The notes: generated by a model not told the origin, from the letters alone. A DNA stretch of 64,000 bases from Narthecium ossifragum (GCA_963920575.1 OY986971.1:18094492-18158491); one strand, 5' to 3'; positions 23,878-35,458 are shown, numbered from the stretch's first letter. Numbers and translations are program-made.

Positions 23878-23898
23878 TTTGGCGACCACAGTGGGAGG
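23878..23898 (+). other. Possible tRNA-Arg-type primer-binding site
   Basis: TTTGGCGACCACAGTGGGAG resembles the PBS used by some Tat-type Gypsy elements and follows a CA-ending stretch by 2 bp. No gag of that type follows; LTR B1 begins 40 bp later. Confidence 0.4.
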
Positions 23899-23937
23899 CA
23901 AAAAAAAATGACATCTAAGTCTATGATCATCGGTCTC

Positions 23938-25030
23938 TGATAATGATGCATAATGTCATATTTTTATCCCTTAATACTTAGTCTTCTGTGCTTATTTGAT
24001 ACCTAAATACACTCATATTTCTTATATTTTGATTTAGGATACAATTGGAGTCATTAAGTGCGAAACAAGGCAAAAAGAGCATATTTGGGTAGTTGCTGCA
24101 TAAAGAGATCGATCTTCTATAATAGAGAGATCGATCTTATCATGACGTAATGAAGAAATCCAAGCTGAAGGAACAAGGATCAATCATCACCCATAAAAAG
24201 ATCGATCTTTGTTGTGAATTAAATCCTGACAGAGAGCATACTTTCAGATGATCGATCATCACCCATAAAAGGATCGATCATTGTTGTGAATTAAATTCTG
24301 ACAGAGAGCATACTTTCAGATGATCGATCATCACCCATGAAAGGATCGATCCTCTATTCACCGGAGAAAATTGAGAAAATCGCCGATGCAAAGGATCAAT
24401 CTTCTCCTATCAAATGATCGATCTTCCTCGGGGCGTAGCCAGAAATTGAAGAAATTGAGATCAAAAGATCGATCGTCCCCTATGTAAAGATCGATCTTCC
24501 CTTCTCTAGTGAAGAAATTAAAGGGCTCAGATCTAATCCGAGGATGGAGAGACTTTGGGCTATAAATAGGACTCTTTCTAGGGTTTGAGGGGGGATTCCT
24601 ACATACTTTTGGCTACTACTCTATACTCTTTGATATTTTTTCTAGGTTTTCTCTTGCTTAATTGAATCTTTTGAGGATTGTTATTGATGGCCTTGCGTGG
24701 CTAAATCTTGATTCTTGGTCAAGGAAACTGAAACCTCGAAATCAATGAAACTGTGAGATCTAATCTATTTTTGTTGTTCAGTTTATACTTGAGTATTGAA
24801 TGTTATTCTGTGATTATATTCATGATTGTCTTGTCTAATTGCTAGGAGGCCTACTAGTTTATTATTCATCGCAATCCACTGTTAGGTTGGATATCAAATC
24901 CGTAATTGTTTGATCCCTTTAATCTGCGAAGCAACTAAGATCTACTGATTTACTGCGTTTCAGAGATTGTTAGATCTTAGGAAGAACGTTCGACTAAATT
25001 AAATGCAACCGCGTGTGCTTGTGTTGTTAT
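23938..25030 (+). mobile_element. LTR B1: partial Athila-type LTR
   Basis: It starts TGATAATGATGCATAATG and matches LTR B2 (35459 on): the same opening, the same TATA region and the same 3' half (AACTGAAACCTCG..AATCAATGAAACTG at about 24727, matching about 41262). The match stops near 25030, where Copia-1 gag begins, so about 0.45 kb of the LTR end is missing. It lacks the ATGAAGAACCAGATGATG block that B2, D, E and Gypsy-3 carry upstream of the array. Confidence 0.8.
24107..24567 (+). promoter_or_regulatory. LTR B1 promoter: phased GATCGATC array plus TATA box
   Basis: Exact GATCGATC at 24107, 24129, 24201, 24250, 24272, 24322, 24344, 24416, 24467 and 24489; CpG-decayed GATCAATC at 24178 and 24394. 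With the decayed sites included, spacings alternate about 22-23 and 49-51 bp. TATAAAT starts at 24561, exactly 72 bp after the start of the last motif. Confidence 0.8.
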
Positions 25031-25041
25031 CTAGCATTGCC

Positions 25042-25068
25042 ATGACTGATTCTACCTCTCAAGCACCA
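25042..25068 (+). pseudogene. Copia-1 gag start
   Basis: ATG at 25042 followed by TDSTSQAP; the frame continues after LTR E at 26729 with PSSTETHLIAINS up to NYKSW at 26815. This is the copia-type gag N-terminus, in which a conserved TNY..W lies about 40 residues in. Confidence 0.65.
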
Positions 25069-26723
25069 TGATGGGACGTAAAAAGTGTCGCGGCTTAACA
25101 CGCCCGATCAAAATTAGAAATTTATAATCAAACTCCTAACTAACTACCTTTGGGGGTAGCTAGATGTGAGTCCGAGTCAAATCCACAGGGAATGCGTATG
25201 GAAACAATTAAACTACTTACCTCAATCTAAGTATTCCTACAAGGATAATAAAAGAAATGGTTTTGGGTTTTATGATATGATAGCTAAGAAAGCATGTAAA
25301 TGATTCAATGAATAGAAAGAGGTCCTAGGGAATCCCAATCCGAATTAGGCTCAATCGTAGCTTTCTAAAGTATCAAGATGCGCAATCCTATCGAGACACT
25401 ACAATATCGACTACCTTGTGGCTAACAAAGGTCATCGCTAACGAATAACTGGTTAAAGACTATCCATCGCACTAGATGTATGCTAGAAAGTCGACGATCG
25501 AGGGATTAGCTACGATCATCGCCAACGAGAAGTCGGGTTAGGATCATCTTGTCACAAGGAATCGGGTTGTATGAAATACGGTAATGGATCAATGCGGTTC
25601 TAGCACATCGCATCCAATACATTAAAAATATGGAATGGAGGCTAAGCTAGATGTGGATTGGAGTGGTTCTAGCACCTACAAGTCCTAACCTAGAGCCAAT
25701 ACTCCTTTCAACACAAGTGGTCATGGTTCTAGCATAGCCTACTCATTCGGGAATATCAACAAACACCATCCAAGTATAAGGGTTTAGCCTATGCAATAGA
25801 ATGAGATCCACCATTCAACATTAGAATCCAACTACAAAGATGATAAATGAAGCATAAATCTATACAATCTTGTCTCAAAAGGGTTTACAACATCCAAATC
25901 CAAAGAAAACTACAAATAAAATATAAAACATCATGGTATTCCACTAGGTAAATAGATTAGCTACTCATCTTCGATGGAGAAGCCATGGAGAAGAGATGGA
26001 TCCTCCTCTTCTTCATCAATCTCCTCCCTCTTGGATGAGAGCTCCCTTTCTTGCCCAAGGGGGTTGCCCCTTTCCTTTGCCTCTTCTTGTCCAAAGGAAT
26101 CCCCAATAAGAGCCCAAAGTTTGGTATTTATAGCCTTCAAGCTTCTCCCCTTCGGATTATATCTGGGCCCTTCATTTTGCTTAACTGGCAATGAAAGATC
26201 GATCTTTTAGAGAGAAAGATCGATCTTTTTATCCCGTATAATTGGCTGCGCCCGCGGAAGATCGATCTTCTATAGGGAGAAGATCGATCTTTTGAATTAT
26301 TGCTCTCTGTTATCTCTGCTACAGTACAAAGATCGATCTTTTATACACAGAAGATCGATATTCTTTTCTGCATATTATCTCTTTTGTCATTTAGCACTGC
26401 GCATTGGTACCAAAAATGTCATAACTTGATCTAGAAAACTCGGAATCATGAACCGTAAAATTCTCCAAAAACTAGACTTCCAGAGCTTTCCAATCATATA
26501 TGGCACATTATCTGGTTCTTCCTGAGAAGGTATAGTTTAATCTTTGAATTTGACCCAAATACCTAAATGTGCTCGAATAGGCTCGTTTAAGCTCCAAAGT
26601 TGATCTAACTTCTGTTGAGGACTCTTGTACCTGAAATACCATGAAGATTATTAGAAATACCTTACTCGAAGACTAATAAAGGTAAATTAAGGGGTTAATT
26701 TATGTACTTTTCACGTCTCATCA
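25069..26723 (-). mobile_element. LTR E: solo Athila-type LTR, minus orientation, TSD CACCA
   Basis: It spans TG (25069) to CA (26723) and is flanked by CACCA at 25064-25068 and 26724-26728. Read in reverse it opens TGATGAGACGTGAAAAGTAC, close to the Gypsy-1 LTR start, and it closes with the same phrases as the Gypsy-1 left LTR. It is therefore a relative of the Gypsy-1 LTR, left after LTR-LTR recombination, inserted a few codons into Copia-1 gag. Apparent short ORFs at 25961-26210 are LTR sequence. Confidence 0.93.
26126..26360 (-). promoter_or_regulatory. LTR E promoter: GATCGATC array plus TATA box (minus strand)
   Basis: GATCGATC at 26197-26204, 26218-26225, 26260-26267, 26282-26289 and 26331-26338; decayed GATCGATA at 26353. 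Read on the minus strand the last motif begins at 26204 and TATAAAT begins at 26132, 72 bp on. Intervals are 21, 42, 22, 49 and 22 bp. Confidence 0.8.
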
Positions 26724-28139
26724 CACCACCATCTTCCACAGAAACCCATTTGATTGCCATCAACTCCTCTACTCAAGTTACTGCTCGATTAACACTAACC
26801 AACTACAAATCATGGTGATACGAGCTGTCTACTCGCAATCCTCTCGTATCGGGTCTCTACTACTCCAATTGATCAGAATTGAGTCTGATCGGACTTGAGT
26901 GAGTCCAATTGGCTGATCTGGCTAGCTAGATCGAATCAGATCAGATATGGTTCAGATCTGGCTCAAGCAATTGGTCCATACTGATTCAATTGGGTTGGTT
27001 CGAATCTGGTTTGACTAGGTTGGATTGGACTGGGTCTGGATTAAGTAGCTGAGTCAGGAAGCTTGGGGAAGAAGCTAAGGTGGATCCAAGGGCTGAGGGT
27101 CGCCGGAGGTGGATCGTCGGTGACGAGGGCTTGACAGTGGTCGGGACCTAGGAGGGCTAGATCGACGGAATCTAGGATGTGGCCGGCGGTGGGTTTAGAG
27201 GAGAAAATGGTGGAGGACGATGGTGAGGGCTCTGGAGACGTCGGGAATCTTGGGGATGGGTCATGGGGAGACGAGGAACAGATCTATCAGATATGATCTT
27301 CCAATGGGTGGCTAGATGCGGCGAATCTGGAAGGGGTCGGTGACGGTGAAGCTTGGGGAGGATGGGGATACCGCCGGAGAAGATAAACGGAGGCGGTGAA
27401 GGGGTTGGACGGAGTCGTGGGGCTAGGAGGGAGTTGGCTGTGGCTTTGGATGGCGGTGGGATGGCCGGAGAGGGCTGGAAGTAGGTCAGCGGTGAAGCTA
27501 GGGTTCGTACACTGGAGAGAAGAGAGGAGGAAGGAGATGATGACATGGCAGAGGGTGATAACATGGCGGAGAGAGAAAAGGATGTGGAGAGAGAGAAGAT
27601 GAAGGTGAAGGTGAGGGAAATACCGATAAGGGCGGAGGTGGTTCTGGCTGCGGAGAAGATGATCAGCGGAGAAGAAGGTGGATCAGTGAACGTCGGTTGA
27701 AGAGAACTCTTTGGGAAGAGAACTCAGCCCTTGAATAGTCCTCAATGGAGAACCAAGCCCTTGAATAATCCTAGCTAGAGGATTAAGCCTTCTGAATCCT
27801 TGATGGACGATCAAGCCATGATAATTACTCTATGAGAAGCTACTCCAAAACTACTCTCTACTTTATTCATCTGCTCAATACTTCGTTGTTCATGGATACA
27901 TCATACCTAGATACTGAGGTTCTTTTATTGAGGTCTCAACTAAGTACTAATCCAACTAGAAGACTCCCTTACTTAATTAGCAAGTAATAAGACTTCCATA
28001 CTCAAACTCAACTTACTAACTCAAATAGGACTCATAATTTGTGAGGACCTGTCCCTCTACCCCAGTGGCTCGTCGTAGACCGCAAGGGCAATTTGGTAAA
28101 TTGCGCCTTGTTGGTTTGTTTCACACCCGCGTGTGCACA

Positions 28140-29798
28140 TGATGAGTGCATGAAAGTGCACTCTGAACAGTCTTATAAGCATCTCAATTGCTAGATTATT
28201 ATCCTTAATTAGCATCTTTATTACTATTTTTATATCTATATATTGCTTCACATGGTTGTTTGGAAAATGCAGGAAATTGGAGCTAAAAGAAGCTGAAAAG
28301 AGTATATGGATCAACTTCAACAATTAATTTGTACCTGCTCATGAAGAACCAGATGATGTACCATATATGGTTGGAAAGCTCTTGAAGTCTAGATTCTGGG
28401 GAATTTTACGGTTCATGATTCCGAGTTTTCTAGAGGAAGTTATGGCAATTTCAGTACCGATGCGCAGTCTGAATGGCAGAATGGAAAATAAGCTGGAAGT
28501 CCGAGCGATCCGCCGATCGATCGGACCACGCAAAAACGTGACAGAACATGTGTTTTTCAGCCACAACGCATCCGATCGATCCTTCCATCGCTCCTATGGG
28601 GTCCGATCGATCTGACACCAATCGTCCGATCGATCGGACTCCGAAAAAGCCAAAATCAGCGGATTTTAACGCATCCGATCGATCCAGCGCCCATACTTCG
28701 ATCGATCGGACACGGGCGAAGTTAGGAGTTGAAGATTTTAATGCATCCGATCGATCCAGCACCCCGAGAAGGATCGATCGGACGTTCCCAGTGAATTAAA
28801 TCAACGGTTTAGATCAAATCCGTTGATGGAGAGACTTTGGGGCTATAAATAGGACTCTTTCTAGGGTTTGAGGGGGACTTCTTGGACGTTTTTGGAGGCT
28901 CGTTTCAGGACTTTTTTCAAGAGGAAGAAGATGAAGACATCTCCATCCATGGCCGAGTAATCCACGGGCATGGCGGACGGATGATCTAGCGAGGACTAGG
29001 GCTTCTTCTCCAACAATGGTTCATAGTTTTTAATCTTTATTGTTAAACTTTTCTTATGTATTGGATCTTCACAGATTGCTTTGTGGTTAAACATTATTAT
29101 AAATCCAGTCATGCTTCTTTTATGATATTGTGATCCCATAGTTATCTCCTTTGATTCTCCTACCGAGTCTCGTGAGACCTTTGCTATGCATTGCCCGTAG
29201 TGACAGCTGATATTGTGTATTCTTAGGAATCTGGTTAGATAAGGTTGGGGCTCTATACCGTGAGATCTTTGCTATACATTGCCGATTGTGAGAGTTGGTA
29301 TTGTGTATTCTTAGGGATCCGGTTAAAGTTAGGGCTTTGTCCCGATGAACTTTTGCTGCGCGTTGCCTGTAGTGACAGCCGGTATCGTGTATTCTTAGGT
29401 TTGGTTGGATGAAGTTAGAACTATAAAAAGGAAGAACCAATCATAGGAAGAGACATTTATATATTTTATCAGATTCATAATTCTATATCTTCCGGTTGAG
29501 GTGATTGGGATGTGAATCCCTTAACTGAGTATCATATGAACCAGTGAGAAGAGAAGAACCTAAATCCGAGTGACGTGATTCCTGAAGCCTAGCCTCATTC
29601 AAATCCTGATTTCTTTGTTACCTTTATTTTACCATTACATCTCTGATCTATTTTCTTAACTTTCATCGCTCTTGATTGTTGTCAATTCATTGTTATTTGT
29701 ATTTCTGGATCTTTCCTGCTTGTCTCTCTGTGGGATTCGACCTCTCTTATGCTGTACTGCACCGCGACCGCTGTGCGTGACACGTTTGAGCGACATCA
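28140..29798 (+). mobile_element. LTR D: solo Athila-type LTR, TSD GCACA
   Basis: TGATGAGTGCATGAAAGTGC opens it at 28140 and ...GAGCGACATCA closes it at 29798; GCACA flanks it at 28135-28139 and 29799-29803. It is the same LTR family as the Gypsy-3 LTR (36217 on), 1659 bp. It carries the ATGAAGAACCAGATGATG block, a GATCGATC array and CTATAAATAGGACTC. Confidence 0.95.
28515..28850 (+). promoter_or_regulatory. LTR D promoter: phased GATCGATC array plus TATA box
   Basis: GATCGATC at 28515, 28574, 28605, 28628, 28677, 28700, 28749 and 28772. The last six form three pairs 23 bp apart with an exact 72-bp period (28605/28677/28749 and 28628/28700/28772). TATAAAT starts at 28844, exactly 72 bp after 28772. 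Flanks here extend the palindrome to CCGATCGATC or GATCGATCGG. Confidence 0.85.
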
Positions 29799-29915
29799 GC
29801 ACATACTGCCCTTGTTTGTGTTAGTGCTTGTTTAGAATGGCTAGGTGAACTCGAGATCGGAAGATCTGAGCTTGGGCTTGTGTTTTAGCCCAAGTTTGCC
29901 TTTCTGGGCGAAGGA

Positions 29916-30040
29916 GATCGATCTGGATTGCTAATGAGATCGATCTGGCCTTGCTAGCCAGATCGATCTGACATGCTTTGGAGATCGATCGCTTAGTACA
30001 GAAGGTCTTTGGGCTGTTGGCGGCTCGGGAGCGATCGATC
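29916..30040 (+). promoter_or_regulatory. LTR A2 GATCGATC cluster
   Basis: Motifs at 29916, 29938, 29961, 29983 and 30033: intervals 22, 23, 22 and 50 bp. Flanks give AGATCGATCT. Unlike the Athila and Copia-2 LTRs, no TATAAA is found 72 bp downstream. Confidence 0.6.
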
Positions 30041-32275
30041 GCTCCTTGGAGCGACTAATCGGACTCGAGTCGGTGGGTTTTCTGCTTCGCGAGGACGGCC
30101 GCCGTTGGCCGTCGCTCTTTGTGTCAGAGGGGGAGGACTTTCCCTCCCCTCCCTTCTCTTTTTCCCCCTTCCCCTTTCCCCTTCTTTTCTTCCCCTTCTC
30201 CTCCTCCTCCTCCTCCTTTCTTCTTCCTTCTTCTTTCTTCTCCCGAAAGCTCCGCTTCCTTCCCCTGTTTCCGGCAACAAGCTTCATCTCCTCCGTTCTC
30301 CCACCTCTGACCATCATTTTGGGTGTTCTAAGGCTCGTTGGATCCATGGCAACGAGAGGAAGATCTCTGAAGTGGTTTGGAGCCTTGTTGGTGGTCAACT
30401 CGCGGGGAATCAGCCGAGGAAGCGCTGTTCGGTAGGCTTATACCTACTGATGTTGTTTTTGGGTTTTCTTTAGGTCTAGCCGTTGGATCTTGTTGATCTT
30501 TATCTTGTTGGATTCCTTATGCTTATTAGAATTTCTGATATAAATTTCATGATCTTTGGTTAAGATCTGAGTAGGTTTTATGGATGATTAATCTCGGATT
30601 TCTGGTTTTCTGCTGTTCTTGAAGAACAGCCGGCTTGCGGCGTGTTTTCCGGCCGGTACGTACATGATCTTGGGTGGTGATGAGCATGAGAGTTGTAGAG
30701 CTTTGAGTCTACTCTCTAACCCAACTCATTTCATAATTTTCTGATTTTGCTACGATTTTTTATGAATTGTTTGCAGGAGGGCTGCGTTGCAGCAATTAAT
30801 TGGTAAGTTAGTTTGATTAGCGATTTTGATTAGTGTTTTCCCGTTAACCCAACCGTTGGATGAATATGGATTTTGGATATGATGATTATGGTAAATACAC
30901 CTACTGATGGCTAAATTTGATCTTGAATGCGACGTCGTTTGGACATCGGATCGACGGGATCAATTAGCCCTAAGTAGAGGCTTTGAGTGTTTTTGATTAT
31001 AATATTATATTTCGGAATATAATATTATATTGTTTACTGTTCATCATTGTTTTCGGGGTTGCTTCCCGTTGCAGGGGTCCGCGGTCGATAGTCGTGGTAC
31101 CATCGTAATGACGGGACCCGCTGCGGATCGGCTGGCAGCTGTCGGTAGAACCGCTGCAGCGATCCGGTTGACTTATATGTTGTTTGACATACTGTTGCAT
31201 GCCTATCTCCTGTCTGTATATGTCATAGCATGCATCGTTGACTTGTGCATTGGTTGCATTGGTTAGGGTGTGGGTGATCTTTGGGTCGCCGTCCCGAGGC
31301 TGGAAGCTCGGACTTAGCCCTAGGACCAGGGTTGGGTGGTTTGGACCCGGTTTGAATTGTAGTGCCCAGACAAACTCGATGATAGGCCTAGATGACTAGT
31401 GCACTAAATGCTTGATGATTGTAGAGGTCGTGTCGGCCTTGAGTCGGATGTTGAGGTGTAGCCGGTGTCCCACTGTGCTGACCCGGGGAGTAGTGAAGTT
31501 GCCTACTCAGCTTGTGTGTCGCCAGTGTTGTTCCTGCTATTGAGTGCTGTTCCTGGGCCTCAGGGACATGCGGTGGGGTTATGGGACCCCTGTATACACC
31601 CAGGTCCTACTTAAGGGCGACACTGTTGCGTTTCCCTCTTCCTTCTGTGTGTCGTAGTGTAGATCCCTACTAAGCTTAGTGCTCACACCTACCCGGGCTG
31701 CGTTTTGCAGGTGCAGGCGTAAGTTCTTCCTCTGTGGCCCCTAACGGGAAGTTGGTCGGCGGTGCGGCGGCGCCTGGTGGATTTTGAGAGGTGGCGATAT
31801 TTACTGCTTTTACCTTATGTTAGTTAGTCTCCTACGGGAGTAATGTTGTATTTTGGATCTTCCCCTCTCCGAAGTTTTGTATATTAAACACTTTGAGTTT
31901 TAAATCTGTGGTTCGATGTTGTAAATTGTTGTTTTAAATTGAGGGTGCTTTTGATGAATTGCTAGGGAGACCAATAGGTTAGAGGGAACCCTCGCAGTTC
32001 TTTTTTCGCGTTTTGTAGGTTCCGGTTCGCGTCGCCCGGCCCGGTTGGGCTTTCGCGGGTCGGGGGGCGACATAATTAATTCCTAATAACTTGTAGCTAA
32101 CTAGGAAAGCAGATAACCACTAGGACTCAATTAAATATAAAAGACTAATAGTAAATCCTAATTAAATACTCTAGTTTGAACTAGGGAAGTCCAAGTCAAA
32201 ATAGGAAAGAGGCTAAACCCGTTTGGGTCCTCTTCTGGGCGTGGGTCCAGAGTCGGATCAACTCGTATCACATTG

Positions 32276-32823
32276 AGTGCTCAATTTGAGTCTCTTCTCC
32301 TTGGATATAACCTATATGGTTATGTTGATGGTACTCTCAAATGTCCCAGCAACCCTGCTGCAACCTCTTCACCAACTGACGGTACCACCAGTGCTGCCTA
32401 CAACCACGGGTTCCGCAAGGATAAACTCATCTTGAGTGTTATCCTTGCATCAGTATCTGACCCTGTGATACCCCGCATAGCGACCTCGAAGACATCTCAC
32501 GCTACCTAGGTGAAGCTGACTAAGCTATATGCCAACCGATCCCGCACTTGTGTCATGCAACTCAAGGAGGAGTTAACTCTTATTCAGGGTGGTAATCACA
32601 GTGTTACTGAGTTTCTACAATCTGTAAAAACTTTTCCAGATGAACTTTCTCTAGTTGATGCTCCACTGTCTGCTGATGACATTACAATCTACGTCATAAA
32701 TGGTATTGGCCAAGATTATAGGGACATCGCTGTGCCCATCCGTGCTAGGGAGCCTTCTCTATCATTTGAAGAGCTTCATGGCGTACTTGTAGTGCACGAT
32801 TCCTATCTAAAGCATCTCAATAC
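32276..32823 (+). pseudogene. Copia-1 gag, central part
   Basis: Continues the gag frame after LTR C: SAQFESLLLGYNLYGYVDGT, then SVSDPVIPRIATS and, after one in-frame TAG (about 32507-32509), the region with RTCVMQLKEEL and YVINGIGQDY, as in the copia gag (UBN2/retrotran_gag) fold. It is cut at 32823 by LTR F. Confidence 0.85.
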
Positions 32824-33828
32824 TAAAGGTCTAAGAGGAGGGGTTGATCTTAGGCATTGTACAATAAAATCAATTAAGGAAATCTAAATAGAAGTCTAAT
32901 TAAATCATATGCTTGCAAATGATAAGAGCAGAAAATATATATTGAAGCAAGGATATGAGGTGAGAGTTAGAGAGATTGCACCAGAAATTTTATAGTGGTT
33001 CGGCCAACCTTGCCTACGTCCGCTTCACTCAATGGCCTCCTTGAGGTTTCACTACTTGCAAGAACTCTTACAAGTTATCCACCAAGCTTCTGGGTGCTTG
33101 GCAATCTATCCACCAAGCTTACGGGTGCTTGGCAACCTTACAATCCCTCTAAACTCTCTTTTGGATATTTCTCTCAAAGTCTACTTCACACTTGAAGTAG
33201 TTTTACAAAGGTTTAGCTCACTAATAAAGAGATAGAAATTTACTAGAATATTATTACAATAATCCCTTAGCTCCTCCTAAGCGCTAGCCATGTTTGCTGC
33301 AAATTCTCTTTCAAAGCTGAGCTCCAAAGCCCTTCAAATAATCTCCCAACGGCTATTTTCTGCTCCTGCAACGGCTCTTTTTCTGGCTGGCGGTCGACCA
33401 TCGCATCGTCTGTGACATCGTCCGCCATGTTCTTCTTGAGCCACGGTCGATCCATGCATCGTCCGTCAAGCTTCACGGTCAACCGTGACATCGTCCGTCA
33501 AGCTCTATTGTACAAACCACTTCTCAGGGTCGATATCTCGTTCAACCGTCGCACCTCCAAGACATGGTCACATAGCCCACGGTTGATCGGTCCATCGACT
33601 GTCACATCGATCGTCGCCTATTTTTCCATGAACTGCTTCCGCGGTCGATCCATGCATCAACCGTCATACCCCACAGTCGATCCATGCATCGTCCGTCGCA
33701 TCGATTGTCAGTATAAAAACACATTCAATATGATTTTAATGCTTTCCAAATTAAGGGATATTAATATAAAACCAATATTTTATCATCAAACATATATTGA
33801 CATCATCAAAACAATATTAGGACTAACA
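32824..33828 (-). mobile_element. LTR F: solo LTR, minus orientation, TSD AATAC
   Basis: AATAC flanks it at 32819-32823 and 33829-33833, and Copia-1 gag joins in frame when it is removed. Read in reverse it opens TGTTAGTCCTAATATTG at 33828 and ends ...CTTTA, where CA is expected (one change). It is 1005 bp. It has no GATCGATC array but an array of related sites of the form GGTCGATCCATGCATCG..GTC at about 33387-33710. Family not recognised. Confidence 0.88.
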
Positions 33829-34345
33829 AATACATCCTCAAAGGCACTAGTGGTAACAACTAATTCCACCCAGCGCAAGCAAGCCTCTGGACAGCGGCCG
33901 TACAGGAAGAACACTCAAGGAAAATCAGGGGATTCCAAGCCTCGGTAGTCCAAGCCAAAATCCCCCAAGTGCTAGTACTGCGAGCAGTTTGGTCATAGAG
34001 CCAAACATTTCCATCGTTTGTCCACCTCTGAAACCACTGCCAACTGCACAGCTACTGCCAAATCTAAGGACAAAGGGTGGCTCATTGAATCTGCTGTGTC
34101 ACATAACATCACCAAAAAACTATCCAACCTCCATATGCATTCTGAATATGATGCTACTGATGAAGTGGTAATTCGCGATGGCTCAGGTTTGCTTGTCGCC
34201 CATGTTGGTTCATTATCTACTCAATATCCCGATCGCACCTTCACGTTAAAGATAGTCTTTGTGTTCCTACCCTAAAAAAATCTTCTCTTTGTTCATTATT
34301 TTACAAAGTAAAATGATGTTTTTCTAGAGTTTCATCCCTCCTTTT
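33829..34345 (+). pseudogene. Copia-1 gag C-terminus and protease start
   Basis: After LTR F the frame reads SSKALVVTT and a basic region, then a damaged zinc knuckle (CEQFGHRAKH, about 33978-34008). GWLIESAVSHNIT (about 34076) follows where copia protease has its active site; the Asp is replaced by Glu and the following Gly by Val, so it is inactive. It is cut at 34345 by Copia-2. Confidence 0.8.
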
Positions 34346-35126
34346 TGTTGGGGTTTCTCTCCTCATGAGACCTCAACAAACGGAATCCAGTTGTGTGGAA
34401 CAACTGGATGCGGCACAAGAGGAGAAGAAGAAGGAGTTGTGAAGAAAAGGAACATGGAAACTAAATCTGGGAACTTGGGATCGATCCAATATGCCTTTGG
34501 AAATCCAAGTTGAAGGTGGATCGATCCAGATCACAGTTGGATCGATCCATGAATCTCTCACAGAGACGTGGTTGCAGGTCTACACAGTTGGATCGATCCA
34601 TACTCAGTTTCCAGAGACGTGGATTGTAGAAGCGCCCAGTGGATCGATCCAACCCACCTTGGATCGATCCAAACCCAAAGCTGGATCGATCCAAAGCCAC
34701 AGTGGATCGATCCCAGACCAGTTGACAGAGAACTGGTTTGGCCGACGCACAGTTGGATCGATCCAAGGAATCTCTGGATCGATCCGAAAACGGCAGATTG
34801 GTTTTTTGGACGGTTAGGATCAATTCCGATTCTAATTATCTTGGGCCATATAAATAGGGGTTTTATGATCCTTTTAGGTCATCTTCTTGTTGCTTGAAAC
34901 CCTAGAGAGAGAGAGGTATTGTTCTCCTCTAGAAGAACCCTTGTAATCCACCTTTATCATAGTGAGATCCTACTCCACCTCGTGGTTTTTCCTTCTCAGT
35001 GATATGCTGAAAGGTTTTCCACGTAAATCTTGGTGTTTTGTTTGGTTTGCTTTCTCTGTCTTGTCTTTCTTCGTCATGCCGACTATCTAGGACTTGGGTA
35101 ACACCGATACACCCAAGATCCCAACA
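34346..35126 (+). repeat. Copia-2 5' LTR (781 bp)
   Basis: Directly comparable with 48102-48903. It differs by scattered substitutions and lacks about 21 bp that contains one GATCGATC unit in the 3' copy; another 3'-LTR unit is reduced to GGAAATCC here. Confidence 0.93.
34479..34855 (+). promoter_or_regulatory. Copia-2 5' LTR promoter: phased GATCGATC array plus TATA box
   Basis: Ten GGATCGATCC sites starting (GATCGATC) at 34479, 34519, 34540, 34591, 34642, 34662, 34684, 34705, 34756 and 34777. Intervals are 40, 21, 51, 51, 20, 22, 21, 51 and 21. TATAAAT starts at 34849, 72 bp after the last motif start. Same geometry as the Gypsy LTRs, but with a different 10-bp palindrome (GGATCGATCC). Confidence 0.87.
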
Positions 35127-35127
35127 A

Positions 35128-35140
35128 GTGGTATCAGAGC
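35128..35140 (+). other. Copia-2 primer-binding site (tRNA-Met type)
   Basis: GTGGTATCAGAGC follows the 5' LTR end. TGGTATCAGAGC is the standard initiator-tRNA-Met primer site of plant copia elements. Confidence 0.9.
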
Positions 35141-35152
35141 CAGGTTCCGGCA

Positions 35153-35458
35153 ATGGTAGGGAAGTTCGACATCGAGAAGTTCGACGGGAAGATCAATTTC
35201 GGCCTGTGGCAAGAAAGGGTACAAGATATCCTAATCCAGCAGGGCACATACAAAGCCTTGAAGGGATCAAAGCCGGACACCATGTCGGATGAAGACTGAC
35301 AGGAGTTGGATCTGAAGGCGTTGAGCACCATTAGATGCTGTTTGGCAAACGAGGTCATGAACAATGTGGTTAGTGAGAAGACTGCACCAAAGTTATGGTT
35401 GAAGCTGGAAAGTCTATTCATGACCAAGTCCTTGACAAACAAATTGCTTGTGAAGAAG
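35153..35458 (+). pseudogene. Copia-2 gag, N-terminal part
   Basis: From ATG 35153: KFDGKINFGLWQERVQDIL, typical of copia gag. A TGA at 35297-35299 stands where the family has Trp. The frame runs to VKK at 35458, where LTR B2 is inserted; AGAAG (35454-35458) is the TSD, repeated at 41995-41999. Confidence 0.9.

Larger units (their letters stand above)
28040..32072 (+). mobile_element. LTR A2: solo family-A LTR, TSD TAATT, containing LTR D
   Basis: It starts TGTGAGGACCTG at 28040 and ends GGGGGGCGACA at 32072; TAATT flanks it at 28035-28039 and 32073-32077. Removing LTR D with one TSD copy leaves about 2.37 kb, matching LTR A3 (2414 bp) in start, middle (CTACCCGGGCTGC, GCAGGTGCAGG) and end. 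No internal domain is present, so it is a solo LTR. The long Pro/Arg/Glu-type frames at 29930-30470 are purine/pyrimidine-rich LTR sequence; I do not support them as genes. Confidence 0.93.
26816..32270. mobile_element. LTR C: solo LTR with 9-bp inverted termini, containing LTR A2
   Basis: It begins TGATACGAG and ends CTCGTATCA, a perfect 9-bp terminal inverted repeat, flanked by CATGG (26811-26815) and CATTG (32271-32275), one mismatch. Copia-1 gag reads through once it is removed. Without the nested 28040-32072 insertion the element is about 1.4 kb. The interior is GT/GA-rich (27060-27700), with frames that look like noise. I found no GATCGATC array or primer site. The family was not recognised and the orientation is uncertain. 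Confidence 0.8.

Noticed and set aside
24107..24496. CRISPR-like array (short palindromic repeat with spacers)
   Set aside because: Plant nuclear DNA, repeats of only 8 bp, alternating spacer lengths and location inside LTR promoters; no cas genes.
27172..27602. Minus-strand ORF of 130 codons (Ser/Pro-rich)
   Set aside because: Lies in the GA-rich body of LTR C, low complexity, no motif, opposed frame also open.
29930..30473. Overlapping long frames on both strands rich in Pro/Ser/Phe or Glu/Lys/Arg
   Set aside because: They come from a CT/GA-rich section of LTR A2; frames are open in several phases with no motif, and the homologous part of LTR A3 has different frames.
34479..34823. GSIQ/DRSN-type repeat proteins in the Copia-2 LTR
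   Set aside because: Translation of the GGATCGATCC array; frames exist on both strands and are explained by the DNA motif.
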